From the NCBI RefSeq assembly GCF_018917145.1, contig NZ_JAHLOD010000013.1, positions 1 to 64,000 of the forward strand: a stretch of 64,000 bases of DNA. Reading direction: 5' to 3'. Shown here piece by piece: positions 26,853 to 37,090 of the stretch; the first letter of the stretch is position 1, and each line of letters opens with the position of its first letter. Under the pieces are notes generated by a model that saw only the letters and a list, made by a program, of their open reading frames with translations, was not told the DNA's origin and ran no database searches. This stretch comes from Clostridium bornimense. Its GTDB lineage: Bacteria; Bacillota; Clostridia; Clostridiales; Clostridiaceae. A program made the position numbers and the translations under genes.

Positions 26853-27716
26853 CTATGATCTTTTAAAAAGATTCTTTATCATTGATAAAATCATTCTTAA
26901 TGCAACACCTATATATACTAATATCTTAACAAATATATTATATTTATCATTGTAATGCTTTCTATAAAAAAGAATCATCGCTCTATGAAACTCATACGTA
27001 GTTTTAGCTTTTTTCTTTTTAGAAGAACATCCTTTATAATGTATAATTTTCTCTTCAGGATAATATATTATCTTATATCCAGCTTCTTTTATTCTATAGC
27101 ACCAATCTATGTCTTCACCATACATAAAGAACTCTTCATCTAACATTCCTACTTTATCTATGACAGCTCTAGGTATCATCATAAACGCACCTGTCAAAGC
27201 ATCTACTTCCCCTATTTCATCTTCTCCTAAATACGAAGCTGTATATGCACCGTATTTTATTTTATTCTTCATAATCTTATGTAACTTTAAGAAATAATAT
27301 AATGATGCTTCTGGAGTAGGAAATCCTCTTTTACATGCATGATCCAAAATACCATCTGCTAGCTCTACTTTACATCCTAATGCTCCTATTTCTTTATGCT
27401 TATCCATATAATCAACACAATTTTGTAGATTATCACCAATAACCTTAGTATCTGAATTTAATAGTAGTACATACCTACCAGTAGCTTTCTTAATAGCAAC
27501 ATTATTGCCTTTAGGAAATCCTAAATTCTCTTTAGATGCAATAAGCTTTACATCTTTAAATTCTTCTTGTACCATTTCCACCGATCCATCTTTAGAAGAA
27601 TTATCAACTACCCAAATTTCATATTTTATTCCCTTAGTATTGTTAATTACTGATTCTATTGTTTGTTTAAGCAAATCTTTAGTATTGTAATTAACTATTA
27701 CTATCGATAAATCCAT
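26853..27716 (-). CDS. Family 2 glycosyltransferase, rhamnosyltransferase-like
   Basis: This 287-residue GT-A enzyme has DLSIVIVNYNTKDLLKQTI at the start, LLNSDTKV as metal-binding DxD equivalent, LTGAFMMIPRAV and FMYGEDIDWCYRIKEAG. A C-terminal hydrophobic patch suggests peripheral membrane attachment. The pattern is that of rhamnosyl- and related transferases of surface polysaccharide loci. It is the last gene of the locus as transcribed. Confidence 0.88.
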   Translation of the reverse strand: MDLSIVIVNYNTKDLLKQTIESVINNTKGIKYEIWVVDNSSKDGSVEMVQEEFKDVKLIASKENLGFPKGNNVAIKKATGRYVLLLNSDTKVIGDNLQNCVDYMDKHKEIGALGCKVELADGILDHACKRGFPTPEASLYYFLKLHKIMKNKIKYGAYTASYLGEDEIGEVDALTGAFMMIPRAVIDKVGMLDEEFFMYGEDIDWCYRIKEAGYKIIYYPEEKIIHYKGCSSKKKKAKTTYEFHRAMILFYRKHYNDKYNIFVKILVYIGVALRMILSMIKNLFKRS

Positions 27717-27741
27717 AAATATTCTCCAATCCTAATCAAAT

Positions 27742-29166
27742 CTAATATGCATTTTTATTAACAAATCCCTTAAATACAGTTAAAAATAAAATTTTTATAT
27801 CAAACCAAAATGTCCAATTTTCAAGATAATAAATATCATATTCTACCCTTTTCTCAATAGAAGTATCTCCTCTTAATCCATTTACCTGTGCCCATCCAGT
27901 AATTCCTGGTCTAATTTGATGTTTAACCATATACTTAGGTATTTCATCTTTAAATTGCTCTACAAAATAAGGTCTTTCTGGTCTTGGACCTACTAAACTC
28001 ATATTTCCTATTAATACATTAAAAAACTGTGGTAATTCATCTAAACTTGTTTTTCTTATAAATGACCCAAATTTAGTTTTTCTAGGATCATTTTCTGTAG
28101 TCCATTCAGCCTTTTCTTCTTCTTTACTTTGAACTTTCATAGATCTAAACTTAAACATAGTAAAAATTTTGTTATTTAGCCCTACTCTCTCTTGTTTAAA
28201 TATTATAGGTCCCGGTGATGTTATCTTTGTAAATATAGCAACACAAATCATAATTGGGCTGAATAAAATTATAAGTATTAATGATCCTATTATATCAATT
28301 GCTCTTTTAAGAAATTTATTTACTAAATTATCAAGAGGTATATATCTTATATTTATTACAGGTAACCCATCTAATTCTTCTACATATGGTCTTGCTGGTA
28401 TGTATTTTGAGTAATCTGGAATGATTTCTGTTCTAATACCATACTTCTCAGACTTATTAATTATTTTACCTAATTTCTCATATTCTTTAATATTTAATGT
28501 TATAAATACTTCATCAATATCTTCTTTAGAAAATATATCTTCAAGATCATCTATAGAGCCTATCTTATTTATTTGTGAGAATAATTCTTTATCTTTTTCA
28601 TTCATCTTAGGCATATATACACCATCATCAACTAACCCTACAACATTATAACCCCATTGTTTGTTTCTGTTTATTCTTTCTAAGAACCTTATTGTTAGTT
28701 CGCTACATCCTACAATTAACACATGTTTTTGGTTATATCCTTTTGCTCTCATTGAATGTAATAACTTTCTTACAATACCCCTTTCAATAATAACCATAAC
28801 TGTTAAAATAACTATGAATACTATTGAAAATGTTCTTGAATAATCTTGTATTTTTAATATGTATATTGTTCCAAAGAATATAAACATTGACACAAAACAT
28901 CCTGTTATAATACTCCATGCTTCTTCTAAAAAACTTTTATATCTAAATGGAGAATATAACTTAAATGCAGAAAAAGTAATCAATACTATAGGTAAAATTA
29001 ATATTGCTGGTCTCAAATATTCTTTGAATGTTAAAATTCCACCTTCTACAATAAACATTGGATTTTTAAATTTCAAACACCATGTCATTATAAATGATAA
29101 TACTATCATAACTATATCTAAAACTACTAATAATCTATTAAAATATTTCTGATTCTCTCTAATCAA
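27742..29166 (-). CDS. Polyprenyl-phosphate sugar phosphotransferase (WbaP/WcaJ-like), chain initiator
   Basis: This 474-residue protein has about four N-terminal membrane helices, a nucleotide-binding-like CoA_binding_3 region (LIVGCSELTIRFLERI) and a C-terminal bacterial sugar transferase domain (about 285-474). The latter carries the membrane-re-entrant helix, FKQERVGLNNKIF, the catalytic DELPQFFN with LVGPRPERP and the RPGITGWAQVNG motif. It should put the first sugar phosphate on undecaprenyl phosphate and so start synthesis of the repeat unit. The start is TTG behind AAGGTGG. Confidence 0.93.
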   Translation of the reverse strand: MIRENQKYFNRLLVVLDIVMIVLSFIMTWCLKFKNPMFIVEGGILTFKEYLRPAILILPIVLITFSAFKLYSPFRYKSFLEEAWSIITGCFVSMFIFFGTIYILKIQDYSRTFSIVFIVILTVMVIIERGIVRKLLHSMRAKGYNQKHVLIVGCSELTIRFLERINRNKQWGYNVVGLVDDGVYMPKMNEKDKELFSQINKIGSIDDLEDIFSKEDIDEVFITLNIKEYEKLGKIINKSEKYGIRTEIIPDYSKYIPARPYVEELDGLPVINIRYIPLDNLVNKFLKRAIDIIGSLILIILFSPIMICVAIFTKITSPGPIIFKQERVGLNNKIFTMFKFRSMKVQSKEEEKAEWTTENDPRKTKFGSFIRKTSLDELPQFFNVLIGNMSLVGPRPERPYFVEQFKDEIPKYMVKHQIRPGITGWAQVNGLRGDTSIEKRVEYDIYYLENWTFWFDIKILFLTVFKGFVNKNAY

Positions 29167-29178
29167 AAAAACACCACC

Positions 29179-30135
29179 TTACACCTTGAAAAACATCTTA
29201 AATGTATTTACTATAAGTCTTACTTCTATAATAAAGTAATTGAATAAGTTTTTTAACTTAAACTTAGTTTTTTCTACTTTATTTTTTATAAATATGCCTT
29301 CCTTAATACCTTCAATATATTCTTTTCCTAACGACTTTCTAAGAAAATAGATATATTTCACCATAATTCCCAAAATAATAAATGGCAAGTTAATTATTTC
29401 AAAAAACAAAGGCATGTTTTTTCTTATTAGGTACATACTATTTCTACTGGCTAGTTTCACTTTAAATTCATTATGTCTACTACCACTGGTAGCTGACACC
29501 ATGTGATACACAATTGCATTATTTACATATATATTTTTATATCCATATATATTACCTCTAAAAGATGCATCTACATCTTCTAAATACGCAAAAAAATTCT
29601 CATCAAAGTACCCTATTTCTTCAAAAATCTTTCTTCTATATAATCCAGCACCTGCACATGTAGAAAATATTATTTTATCTTTATTAAATTTATCTATTGA
29701 TGCTCCATCTCCTCTTTTATAAGCCCATCCTAACAAATTGTATTGGTCTCCTGCATCATCGATTTTATCTCTTTCATAAAACCTTATCATTTTTGATGAT
29801 GCTGAAAAAATTTTATCATCTTTACTTACAACTGAATAAAGATTTACTAGCCACTTTTCATCAACTTCTGTATCATTATTTAATAACGCTACAAAGTCAC
29901 TTTTAGAAGCTTTTATTCCTATATTTACTGCTGCCGCGAACCCTAAATTTTCTTTATTTTTAATTAATGTTATTGATGGATATCTTTCTTCTATAATCTT
30001 TACACTATCATCAGCAGAATTATTGTCTACTACAATTATATTGAAATCTTTATACTCTTGCTTTAACAAAGATTGAATACATCCATCTATAATTTTTTCT
30101 CCATTATAATTAGGTATTATCACTGATATCTTCAT
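29179..30135 (-). CDS. Family 2 glycosyltransferase (rhamnosyltransferase-like)
   Basis: This roughly 318-residue GT-A enzyme has SVIIPNYNGEKIIDGCIQSL, IVVDNNSADDS, LLNNDTEV, CAGAGLYRRKIFEEIG and DVDASFRGNIYGY. A hydrophobic C-terminal segment (about 240-265) probably tethers it to the membrane. The ATG at MKISVIIP is chosen because GGAG sits seven bases before it. Neighbours point to a role in extending a surface polysaccharide. Confidence 0.88.
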   Translation of the reverse strand: MKISVIIPNYNGEKIIDGCIQSLLKQEYKDFNIIVVDNNSADDSVKIIEERYPSITLIKNKENLGFAAAVNIGIKASKSDFVALLNNDTEVDEKWLVNLYSVVSKDDKIFSASSKMIRFYERDKIDDAGDQYNLLGWAYKRGDGASIDKFNKDKIIFSTCAGAGLYRRKIFEEIGYFDENFFAYLEDVDASFRGNIYGYKNIYVNNAIVYHMVSATSGSRHNEFKVKLASRNSMYLIRKNMPLFFEIINLPFIILGIMVKYIYFLRKSLGKEYIEGIKEGIFIKNKVEKTKFKLKNLFNYFIIEVRLIVNTFKMFFKV

Positions 30136-30212
30136 ATATATCTCCATCTCTTTATTTCTTATATATTATATCGTTATCCTAAATATTATACAAGAAACTG
30201 CTATATAATTAC

Positions 30213-30250
30213 AAAGGGCTGTTTCACAAATTATTGTGATTCAGCCCTTT
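30213..30250 (-). terminator. Terminator after the 689-residue glycosyltransferase gene
   Basis: AAAGGGCTG (30213-30221) pairs with CAGCCCTTT (30242-30250), with an inner TCACAA/TTGTGA helix. It lies just past the stop codon at 30288. Confidence 0.7.
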
Positions 30251-30287
30251 ACTTATCTTATACGACAATAAATAAGTAATAATTCAC

Positions 30288-32357
30288 TTATTTTCTTAGT
30301 AATGTTCTATCATCTAGTGCATATGCCTCAACAAAAGAATTCCATACTATTAAGTATCCACGTCTCTCAGTGTTTAAACAAAAATCAGCACTTACAACAA
30401 TAGGAACATCATCATAAGCTCTTATTGTAATATTATCTAGTACATTTCTTTTTATCATAGCACAAGCTAAATAAACTACTGATAAATTTTGAACACAATT
30501 TAGTCTCGTACTGCATTGTTCTTTATGCATTTCTATAATATCATCATTAATATCATACACTTCTTCTATACCAGCACTTTGAATTGTACTATCTACATTA
30601 AGAATCTTTGCCCCTACAATACCTACATCATCTCTTTGAGCATATTGAAGCATTTCTTCTATCCAATTATCTGTTATAATTTCTACATTATCATCTAGTA
30701 ATATTATATAATCCCCATCTGCTTCCTTCACTATTCTTCTGCTTCTATGATTAAAGTTTTCATTATATTCTAAAACTTTTATACCATGTTCTTGAAGTAT
30801 TCTATAATACTCTAAAGATCTTTCATTTAAAAAGTTATTTTCTATTACTAAAATTTCATAATTTCTATAAGTAGTTTTTCTATTAATTATACTTATACAA
30901 CTTTTTAAATCTTCTATATTATCTCCACTTGATATAACTATAGATACCAATGGTTCCCCTTCTAGTTCATATTTAATTCTAAAAGAATTATCTATTTCTC
31001 CAGTAAACGCCTCACCGATAAGTCTCATTCTTCTTAGATGCTCTCTTAACGCCCTCAAGCCTCCTTCTAATGAATAAAAGCTTGAACTTTCTCCCATTCT
31101 TTTGTGATATATAACTTTTGGAACATGCGAAAATCTATATCCTCTTTCAGCCATTTTTAAATATAAATCGTAGTTATCACAACCATCATATCTAGAGTCT
31201 AAACCACCCATATCATTAAGTACATTTCTCTTTATTATACTGAATATTCCTATGTAATTTATACTTCTTAACTTATCAATAGAAAATCTAGCTTTATAAT
31301 TAGGTTTTAGATATTGTTTTGTTTTATCATCATACATATCATCATCACAATATAATAAATCCGGTGCTCCGTCTCGATTTATTATATCTACAATTTCATA
31401 TAATGCATGCTCACTTAAAAAATCATCTTGATATAAAAACGCAACATAATCTCCATCGGCTACTCTTATAGCAGTATTTATGTTTTCTGATATTCCCATA
31501 TGCATTTCAAGATATATCGCTTGTACATTTTCATTTTTCTCGTCATAATCTTTCAATATCTTTTTTACATATGACTTATCACTTCCACCATCCACAACTA
31601 TTAATGACCAATTTGTATAACTTTGATTAACAATTGAGTCTAGTAACTGCCTTAAATATGACTTATTTGTATTAAATGTTGTAGTGATTAAAGTTATTTT
31701 AGGTTTAATTCTAAAATGTGCAATATTTCTTTCAACTTCTTCTCTTGTTATCTCTTCTCTATTTTCTGATTTTGAATTTTTTTTAATAGTAAACTTATTT
31801 TGGGTCTCTTTAACTTTATCCATCAATTCTTTAGATACATTAGCTATTTTCTCACCAATACCGCTAAAGTTAACAGATTTATTGCCTTCAACATTTTTTT
31901 TATTCTTCTTTTTATCACGTTTTTTTATCTTTTTATTTTTCTCAGGTTTCTCTGATTCTTTTAATGTTAAAGATATAAGCTTTACACATATATTATTACG
32001 ATCTCCATACGCATATACCACATCTAACCCATCTACAAATAATCTAATAACATATCTTCTTTCTCCCTTATTTTCTATTGGATTAAAAGATATATTATTC
32101 CATTCTCTATTTCTAATCTTACATATAGGTATCTCTGTAGATATAACTATTGTACGGTCATCAATATCTATCAACTCTACTATAAGGTTATTATCAGAAT
32201 TAATACTGCCTACTTCTAATAAAATTTCAAAGCCAGACAATAATGTATCACTCACTATAAAGGGAACTTCTAAGGCATTTAATCTATCTATAATATACCT
32301 ACTATCTTCTAATTCATTTATATAATTTTCTTTAAAAAGGTTATTATATCCGTGCAT
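30288..32357 (-). CDS. Dual GT2 glycosyltransferase, second module degenerate
   Basis: This 689-residue protein has a beta-rich N-terminal region (1-130), a lysine-rich linker (about 136-155), a first GT2 module (about 220-450) and a second module (about 470-689). The first module looks intact, with FLYQDDFLS (QDD at 310-312) and CDDDMYDDK. The second has LLDDNVEI where relatives have LNNDVEV. It lacks the YHYES motif and stops soon after VEAYALDD, so it is shortened and probably inactive. It is the most diverged of three tandem paralogues. Confidence 0.85.
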   Translation of the reverse strand: MHGYNNLFKENYINELEDSRYIIDRLNALEVPFIVSDTLLSGFEILLEVGSINSDNNLIVELIDIDDRTIVISTEIPICKIRNREWNNISFNPIENKGERRYVIRLFVDGLDVVYAYGDRNNICVKLISLTLKESEKPEKNKKIKKRDKKKNKKNVEGNKSVNFSGIGEKIANVSKELMDKVKETQNKFTIKKNSKSENREEITREEVERNIAHFRIKPKITLITTTFNTNKSYLRQLLDSIVNQSYTNWSLIVVDGGSDKSYVKKILKDYDEKNENVQAIYLEMHMGISENINTAIRVADGDYVAFLYQDDFLSEHALYEIVDIINRDGAPDLLYCDDDMYDDKTKQYLKPNYKARFSIDKLRSINYIGIFSIIKRNVLNDMGGLDSRYDGCDNYDLYLKMAERGYRFSHVPKVIYHKRMGESSSFYSLEGGLRALREHLRRMRLIGEAFTGEIDNSFRIKYELEGEPLVSIVISSGDNIEDLKSCISIINRKTTYRNYEILVIENNFLNERSLEYYRILQEHGIKVLEYNENFNHRSRRIVKEADGDYIILLDDNVEIITDNWIEEMLQYAQRDDVGIVGAKILNVDSTIQSAGIEEVYDINDDIIEMHKEQCSTRLNCVQNLSVVYLACAMIKRNVLDNITIRAYDDVPIVVSADFCLNTERRGYLIVWNSFVEAYALDDRTLLRK

Positions 32358-32501
32358 AGTTTATCTCCTTATTTTAATTTCCTACCTATATATAATTATA
32401 CTTCAATTACTCTGTTAATCAACATTTTATACCATTTTCCCTAAAATAAAAATAAATCTTGCACTTTTTCCTGATTTTTTTCCTTTTTCCATAATAGCAA
32501 T

Positions 32502-32545
32502 AAAAAATGCAAAATATAATTTAAACTCATATCTTGCATTTTTTT
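32502..32545 (-). terminator. Terminator after the 712-residue glycosyltransferase gene
   Basis: AAAAAATGCAA (32502-32512) pairs with TTGCATTTTTT (about 32534-32544). It is a simple stem with a long loop, so it may be a weak terminator. Confidence 0.55.
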
Positions 32546-32552
32546 AATATTT

Positions 32553-34691
32553 CTATAAATATTTTTTTATCAAAACATCTCTATCTTCTGGTATCATAGC
32601 TATAGAATAATCAATATCTTTAAGAGAAAGATTTTTATTAAAATAAGGATCTCCTTCTATCAAATTTAATTTCCATTTAGAATAAAATCTTTCAATCTCA
32701 GATTCAAATCTTAGTACTTTTTCTTCCGTATCCTCTTTTCCTCTTGAAATTGATTCATAATGATACATTTCAACAAAAGGATTCCATACAATTAGATATC
32801 CTTTTTTTATTACTGCCATACAAAAATCTATATCATTAAAAGCTACCTTTAACTTTTCATCTAATCCATTAACTTCATCATAAACTTTTCTTTTTACCAT
32901 CATAGCAGCTGCCGTAACGGCACTTAAATTTTGAACATATTGTAATATTTCTACATTATCCTCTTCACTTTTGTATAATCCACAATATCTATGTGCTGCC
33001 AATCCTCTCATACCAATAATTACTCCAGCATGTTGTATTGTATCATCTATATAATATAGCTTTGCCCCCACTATTCCTACATCTTCACGTTGAGCATATT
33101 GAATCATATTTTCTATCCAATTAGGAGTAATAATTTCTATATCATTATTTAAAAATATTATATATTCTCCTTTAGACTGTTTAACAGCAAAATTATTTAT
33201 AGCTGAATAGTTAAACTCACCCTCATATGTAATTATATTAACTTTTTCTATATCCTTTATACTATTATAGTATTCAAATGTTTCTTCATTAACAGAGTTA
33301 TTTTCTACTATAATTATTTCATAATTATCATATGTTGTTTTATTTAATATACTATCAATACAGCTTCGCAATATTTCTAAATTATCTTTATTAGGTATGA
33401 TTATTGAAACTTTTTCCGAATCAATATTATAAGTTATTCTAAAGAACTGGTTTTTACATATACTAACAGTTGCTTTTAAATCTATTCTAGCCAAATGCTC
33501 CTCTAATATTATTTTTCCATTATTAATATTTGAGTTGCTTTCTTCACTTACATGAAATAAAACTTTTGATATATGAGTAAAACTATACCCTTCTTCATAT
33601 AACTTTAAATACAAATCATAATTATCATATATGAAATACTTCACCGATAATTTATTTACCTTTTTTAGCACATTATTTTTTATAATAAATAATTTACCTA
33701 TGTAGTTTATACTTCTTAGCATATCAATAGAAAAATCAGGCTTAAACTTCGGTTTTTTAATTTCTCCATTATAAATATCAATAATATCTTCATCAAAATA
33801 TGCACATTCTACATTATCTGTAATTTCATTGCATATTTGTAAAAAAGCATTTTCTGATAAAATACACTTATTATCTATGAAAGCTATGTATTCATCCTCT
33901 ATTCTATCTATAACATCACATAAGTCACTTTTATTTTCTTTAATTACTATTTTAATTGAAAAATCTTTTCTATATAAATCAACAATATTTCTTACATACG
34001 ATTTTAATTTTTCATTAACTACTACAATTAACTTTTTATCTATAGATTTTTGTAACTTTATAGAATCTAAAAATCTACAAAATTCTTTCCTATCTATCTT
34101 CTCAACAACTGTAATTAATGTACATCTAAATATATTATTATTTAATTTCTCTATGCTATCATACTTATTAGTAATCCATTTTTCATATTCACTTTTTTCT
34201 CTTTGTATAGGTAAATCTATTTTATTATCTTTTTCTTTAAAAAAATTATTAACTAAGCTAACAATTTTCCACCCTTTAGACTGTTTTATTTCATCTACCT
34301 TAGATTTATAATCATTAATTTCTTTTAAAATTTTAGAGTCTATTGATTCTCTTTCTACTTGAATCAATTGATTATTATCATATTTAACTAAATATACTCC
34401 ATCTATATTATTTACAAATAACTCTATATTAATTTTTTTATTACATTCTAAAATTGATACGTCTTTTATATCTAAATTAATCTGTTTATCATTTTCTATT
34501 CTATATAATGAAATTCTTTTTTTATACAATTCTTTTTTTTCATCTTGTATACTAACTATTAAATTCCCTTTAGAAAACTCTTTTTCTTTTACTAATTTTA
34601 TTTTTAATGATTTTATTTTTTCTTCACTTAAACTTAATGATATTCTTAATTTTTTATTAGGCTCTAAATATATACTATCTTTTCTAATCAT
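32553..34691 (-). CDS. Dual GT2 glycosyltransferase, first module degenerate
   Basis: This 712-residue protein has the same plan as its neighbours: beta-rich N-terminal region, QSKGWKIVSL linker helix, first GT2 module (about 188-420) and second GT2 module (about 424-712). The first module has lost its metal-binding motif (FIDNK at 271-275 instead of FDHDD), so it is probably structural. The second is intact: FLNNDIEIITPNW, VTAAAMMVKRKV, FNDIDFCMAV and MYHYESISRG. Its role should be extension of the surface polysaccharide. Confidence 0.87.
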   Translation of the reverse strand: MIRKDSIYLEPNKKLRISLSLSEEKIKSLKIKLVKEKEFSKGNLIVSIQDEKKELYKKRISLYRIENDKQINLDIKDVSILECNKKINIELFVNNIDGVYLVKYDNNQLIQVERESIDSKILKEINDYKSKVDEIKQSKGWKIVSLVNNFFKEKDNKIDLPIQREKSEYEKWITNKYDSIEKLNNNIFRCTLITVVEKIDRKEFCRFLDSIKLQKSIDKKLIVVVNEKLKSYVRNIVDLYRKDFSIKIVIKENKSDLCDVIDRIEDEYIAFIDNKCILSENAFLQICNEITDNVECAYFDEDIIDIYNGEIKKPKFKPDFSIDMLRSINYIGKLFIIKNNVLKKVNKLSVKYFIYDNYDLYLKLYEEGYSFTHISKVLFHVSEESNSNINNGKIILEEHLARIDLKATVSICKNQFFRITYNIDSEKVSIIIPNKDNLEILRSCIDSILNKTTYDNYEIIIVENNSVNEETFEYYNSIKDIEKVNIITYEGEFNYSAINNFAVKQSKGEYIIFLNNDIEIITPNWIENMIQYAQREDVGIVGAKLYYIDDTIQHAGVIIGMRGLAAHRYCGLYKSEEDNVEILQYVQNLSAVTAAAMMVKRKVYDEVNGLDEKLKVAFNDIDFCMAVIKKGYLIVWNPFVEMYHYESISRGKEDTEEKVLRFESEIERFYSKWKLNLIEGDPYFNKNLSLKDIDYSIAMIPEDRDVLIKKYL

Positions 34692-34716
34692 ATAGCACTC
34701 CTCTGCTTATAATAAT

Positions 34717-34747
34717 AGAGTAATATAACATATTATTATATTACTCT
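34717..34747 (-). terminator. Hairpin between the 773- and 712-residue glycosyltransferase genes
   Basis: AGAGTAATATAA (34717-34728) pairs with TTATATTACTCT (34736-34747). There is only a weak T tract, so it may attenuate, or protect mRNA, rather than stop all transcription. Confidence 0.5.
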
Positions 34748-34754
34748 ATAAATA

Positions 34755-37076
34755 TTAAAATCTATATGAAAAATCTTCTTTTGAAAGTGTTAGATTGCAA
34801 CTATAATATGGATCGCCTTTCTCTAAAAAGTCTGCATATCTTTCTCTAAATCTGTTGAATTCACCCATAAAACGTTTTTGTTTTTCTTCAGTATCTTCTA
34901 ACCCTCTACTCTTTGACTCATAATGATATAACTCCGCATATGGAGTCCATACATTAACTCTACCTGTCATTAATACTCTTAAGCAAAAATCAACATCATT
35001 ATATGCTACCTCAAATGTTTCATCCAAACCATTCACTTCATCAAAAACACTTTTCTTAATTAATAAACAAGCACCTGTTACTGCACTTAAATTTTGTGTT
35101 ATTCCTAATCTTAAAAAGAATCCATAATCATTTTTATTTAATCCTCTATGTGCATGTGCTGCAGTACCTCCAAGTCCTACTATTACACCACCATGTTGAA
35201 TAGTATCGTCGGGATAATATAATTTAGCACCTACACAGCCAACATCTTCTCTTTGAGATAAAGATACCATCTTAGTTAGCCATCCTTCATTAATAACTTC
35301 TACGTCATTATTTAAAAGCAAAATATGATCTCCTGTTGCAAATTTTGCTCCAAAATTATTTATTGCTGAATAGTTAAATCCTTTTTCCCAAGTTACTACT
35401 TTTATATTTGAATATTTCTTTTCTATATCTTTATAATATTCAAATGTTTCTTCTAATTCAGAATTATTTTCTATTACTATTATTTCATAATTCTTGTAAC
35501 TAGTTTTATCAAAAATAGAAGTTATAGTTCTATTTAAATCTTCAATATGATCTTTAGTTGGAATTAAAATAGATACTTTTGGATTTCCAATTATATCATA
35601 CTCTACTTCATAAGTTCCTATATATTTTCCATCAACAGCTTTTCCTTTTAATCCCAATCTCTTTAATTGCTCATCAATAGCTTTTTTAGCAGAATCATAA
35701 CAATACATTTTATTTTTAGGATTTCCTGCTGTTGAACCAGAATGAACTCTCCAAGAATATAATACCTTAGGAATATGACGTATATTATTAGCATTTTCTG
35801 TTGCTCTTAAAATAATATCATAATCTTGGCTTCCATTAAATCCATATCTAAAACCACCAATCTTATCCATCAAGTCTTTTCTAAACACTGAAAAATGACA
35901 AATATAATTGTAACTTCTAAATGTATCTGGAGCAAAATCTTGTTTAAAATGTGGATCAAATCTATAATTACTTTTTTCATTTATCTTATCTTCATCTGTA
36001 TATATAAAGTCTATAGTATTATCCTCATTTATTGCTTTAACAATTTCGTATAATGCATTTGGTTCTAACAAATCATCATGATCAAACAAACCAATATAAT
36101 CACCAGTAGCCATATAATATGCTTCTTGTGTATTACCATCTATGCCTTTATTTTCATCAAGATATTTAACCTTTATTTTATCATATTTTGATGAATATTC
36201 ATCTAATATCTCATTAACATGTGGTGTCTCTGAATGACCATCCACTATACATAATTCCCAATTTGAATAAGTTTGATTAATAACTGAATCTAATGTTTCA
36301 ATTAAAAGATGTTTCGGTGTCTTATAAGTAGGAATTAATATACTAATCTTAGGTTCATATTCAAATTTATATGATCTTTGAGCTTCTAATTCAGCTTTAG
36401 TCGCAAGATGATTTTGTAACCAATACGTATAATCTAGTCTTTCTCCTCTAAGTTTACCATAGGCTTTTCTTACAAACGCCTTAAATCCTTCATCTTTAAT
36501 AAACTCTTTTGCTCTTCTCATATTGGCAACATTTATATTCTTTATTATCACATAAATTATCTTAAAAAATTTCTTTATTCCTCTGAAAAAGTTTAATATC
36601 TTATCTCTTACATTATATAATCTCACCAAGAACTTCCACCCAGCAGAGTTATATATTGTTCTCAATTCTTTAACATACTTATCTAATTCCTTAGCAACAG
36701 CCTTATCCATTTCTTCATACTGGATTTTAAGACAAAGATTATCATGTTTGTCTAAATATAAATTGCAAGTATCTTCATCACAAGATATTTCAAAAATTAA
36801 CTCTTCATTGTAAATTCCAAATACAGGATGGAACTTAACCTCTATCCACTCATTATTTACATCTTCTGATTTTCCTGTACTAACTAAATTTTTTTCATTT
36901 CCTTTATATATATTTACAGATACTTTAGACTTCATTTCTTGATCTTTCACATATAAATATATAGATCTAATATTATAAATACTACTTGTATATTTAAATT
37001 TATATGGTGACTCTTTAGATATCTCTATATTTTTATCAGGAATCGATCCTAAAATTATATCTCCCATTTTCTTCAT
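34755..37076 (-). CDS. Dual GT2 glycosyltransferase, both modules intact
   Basis: This 773-residue protein has a beta-rich N-terminal region (1-120), a helical linker with SAGWKFLVRLYN, a first GT2 module (about 242-480; FDHDD at 331-335, YTDEDKI, SWRVHSGS) and a second (about 500-745; LLNNDVEVI near 587-595, VTGACLLIKKSVF, YNDVDFCLRV, YHYESKSRG). Both modules keep catalytic acidic residues, so it may add two different linkages. It is the ancestral-looking member of the three tandem paralogues. It follows the ABC transporter genes by 14 bases. Confidence 0.9.
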   Translation of the reverse strand: MKKMGDIILGSIPDKNIEISKESPYKFKYTSSIYNIRSIYLYVKDQEMKSKVSVNIYKGNEKNLVSTGKSEDVNNEWIEVKFHPVFGIYNEELIFEISCDEDTCNLYLDKHDNLCLKIQYEEMDKAVAKELDKYVKELRTIYNSAGWKFLVRLYNVRDKILNFFRGIKKFFKIIYVIIKNINVANMRRAKEFIKDEGFKAFVRKAYGKLRGERLDYTYWLQNHLATKAELEAQRSYKFEYEPKISILIPTYKTPKHLLIETLDSVINQTYSNWELCIVDGHSETPHVNEILDEYSSKYDKIKVKYLDENKGIDGNTQEAYYMATGDYIGLFDHDDLLEPNALYEIVKAINEDNTIDFIYTDEDKINEKSNYRFDPHFKQDFAPDTFRSYNYICHFSVFRKDLMDKIGGFRYGFNGSQDYDIILRATENANNIRHIPKVLYSWRVHSGSTAGNPKNKMYCYDSAKKAIDEQLKRLGLKGKAVDGKYIGTYEVEYDIIGNPKVSILIPTKDHIEDLNRTITSIFDKTSYKNYEIIVIENNSELEETFEYYKDIEKKYSNIKVVTWEKGFNYSAINNFGAKFATGDHILLLNNDVEVINEGWLTKMVSLSQREDVGCVGAKLYYPDDTIQHGGVIVGLGGTAAHAHRGLNKNDYGFFLRLGITQNLSAVTGACLLIKKSVFDEVNGLDETFEVAYNDVDFCLRVLMTGRVNVWTPYAELYHYESKSRGLEDTEEKQKRFMGEFNRFRERYADFLEKGDPYYSCNLTLSKEDFSYRF

Positions 37077-37090
37077 TAGCCTACCCTTTC

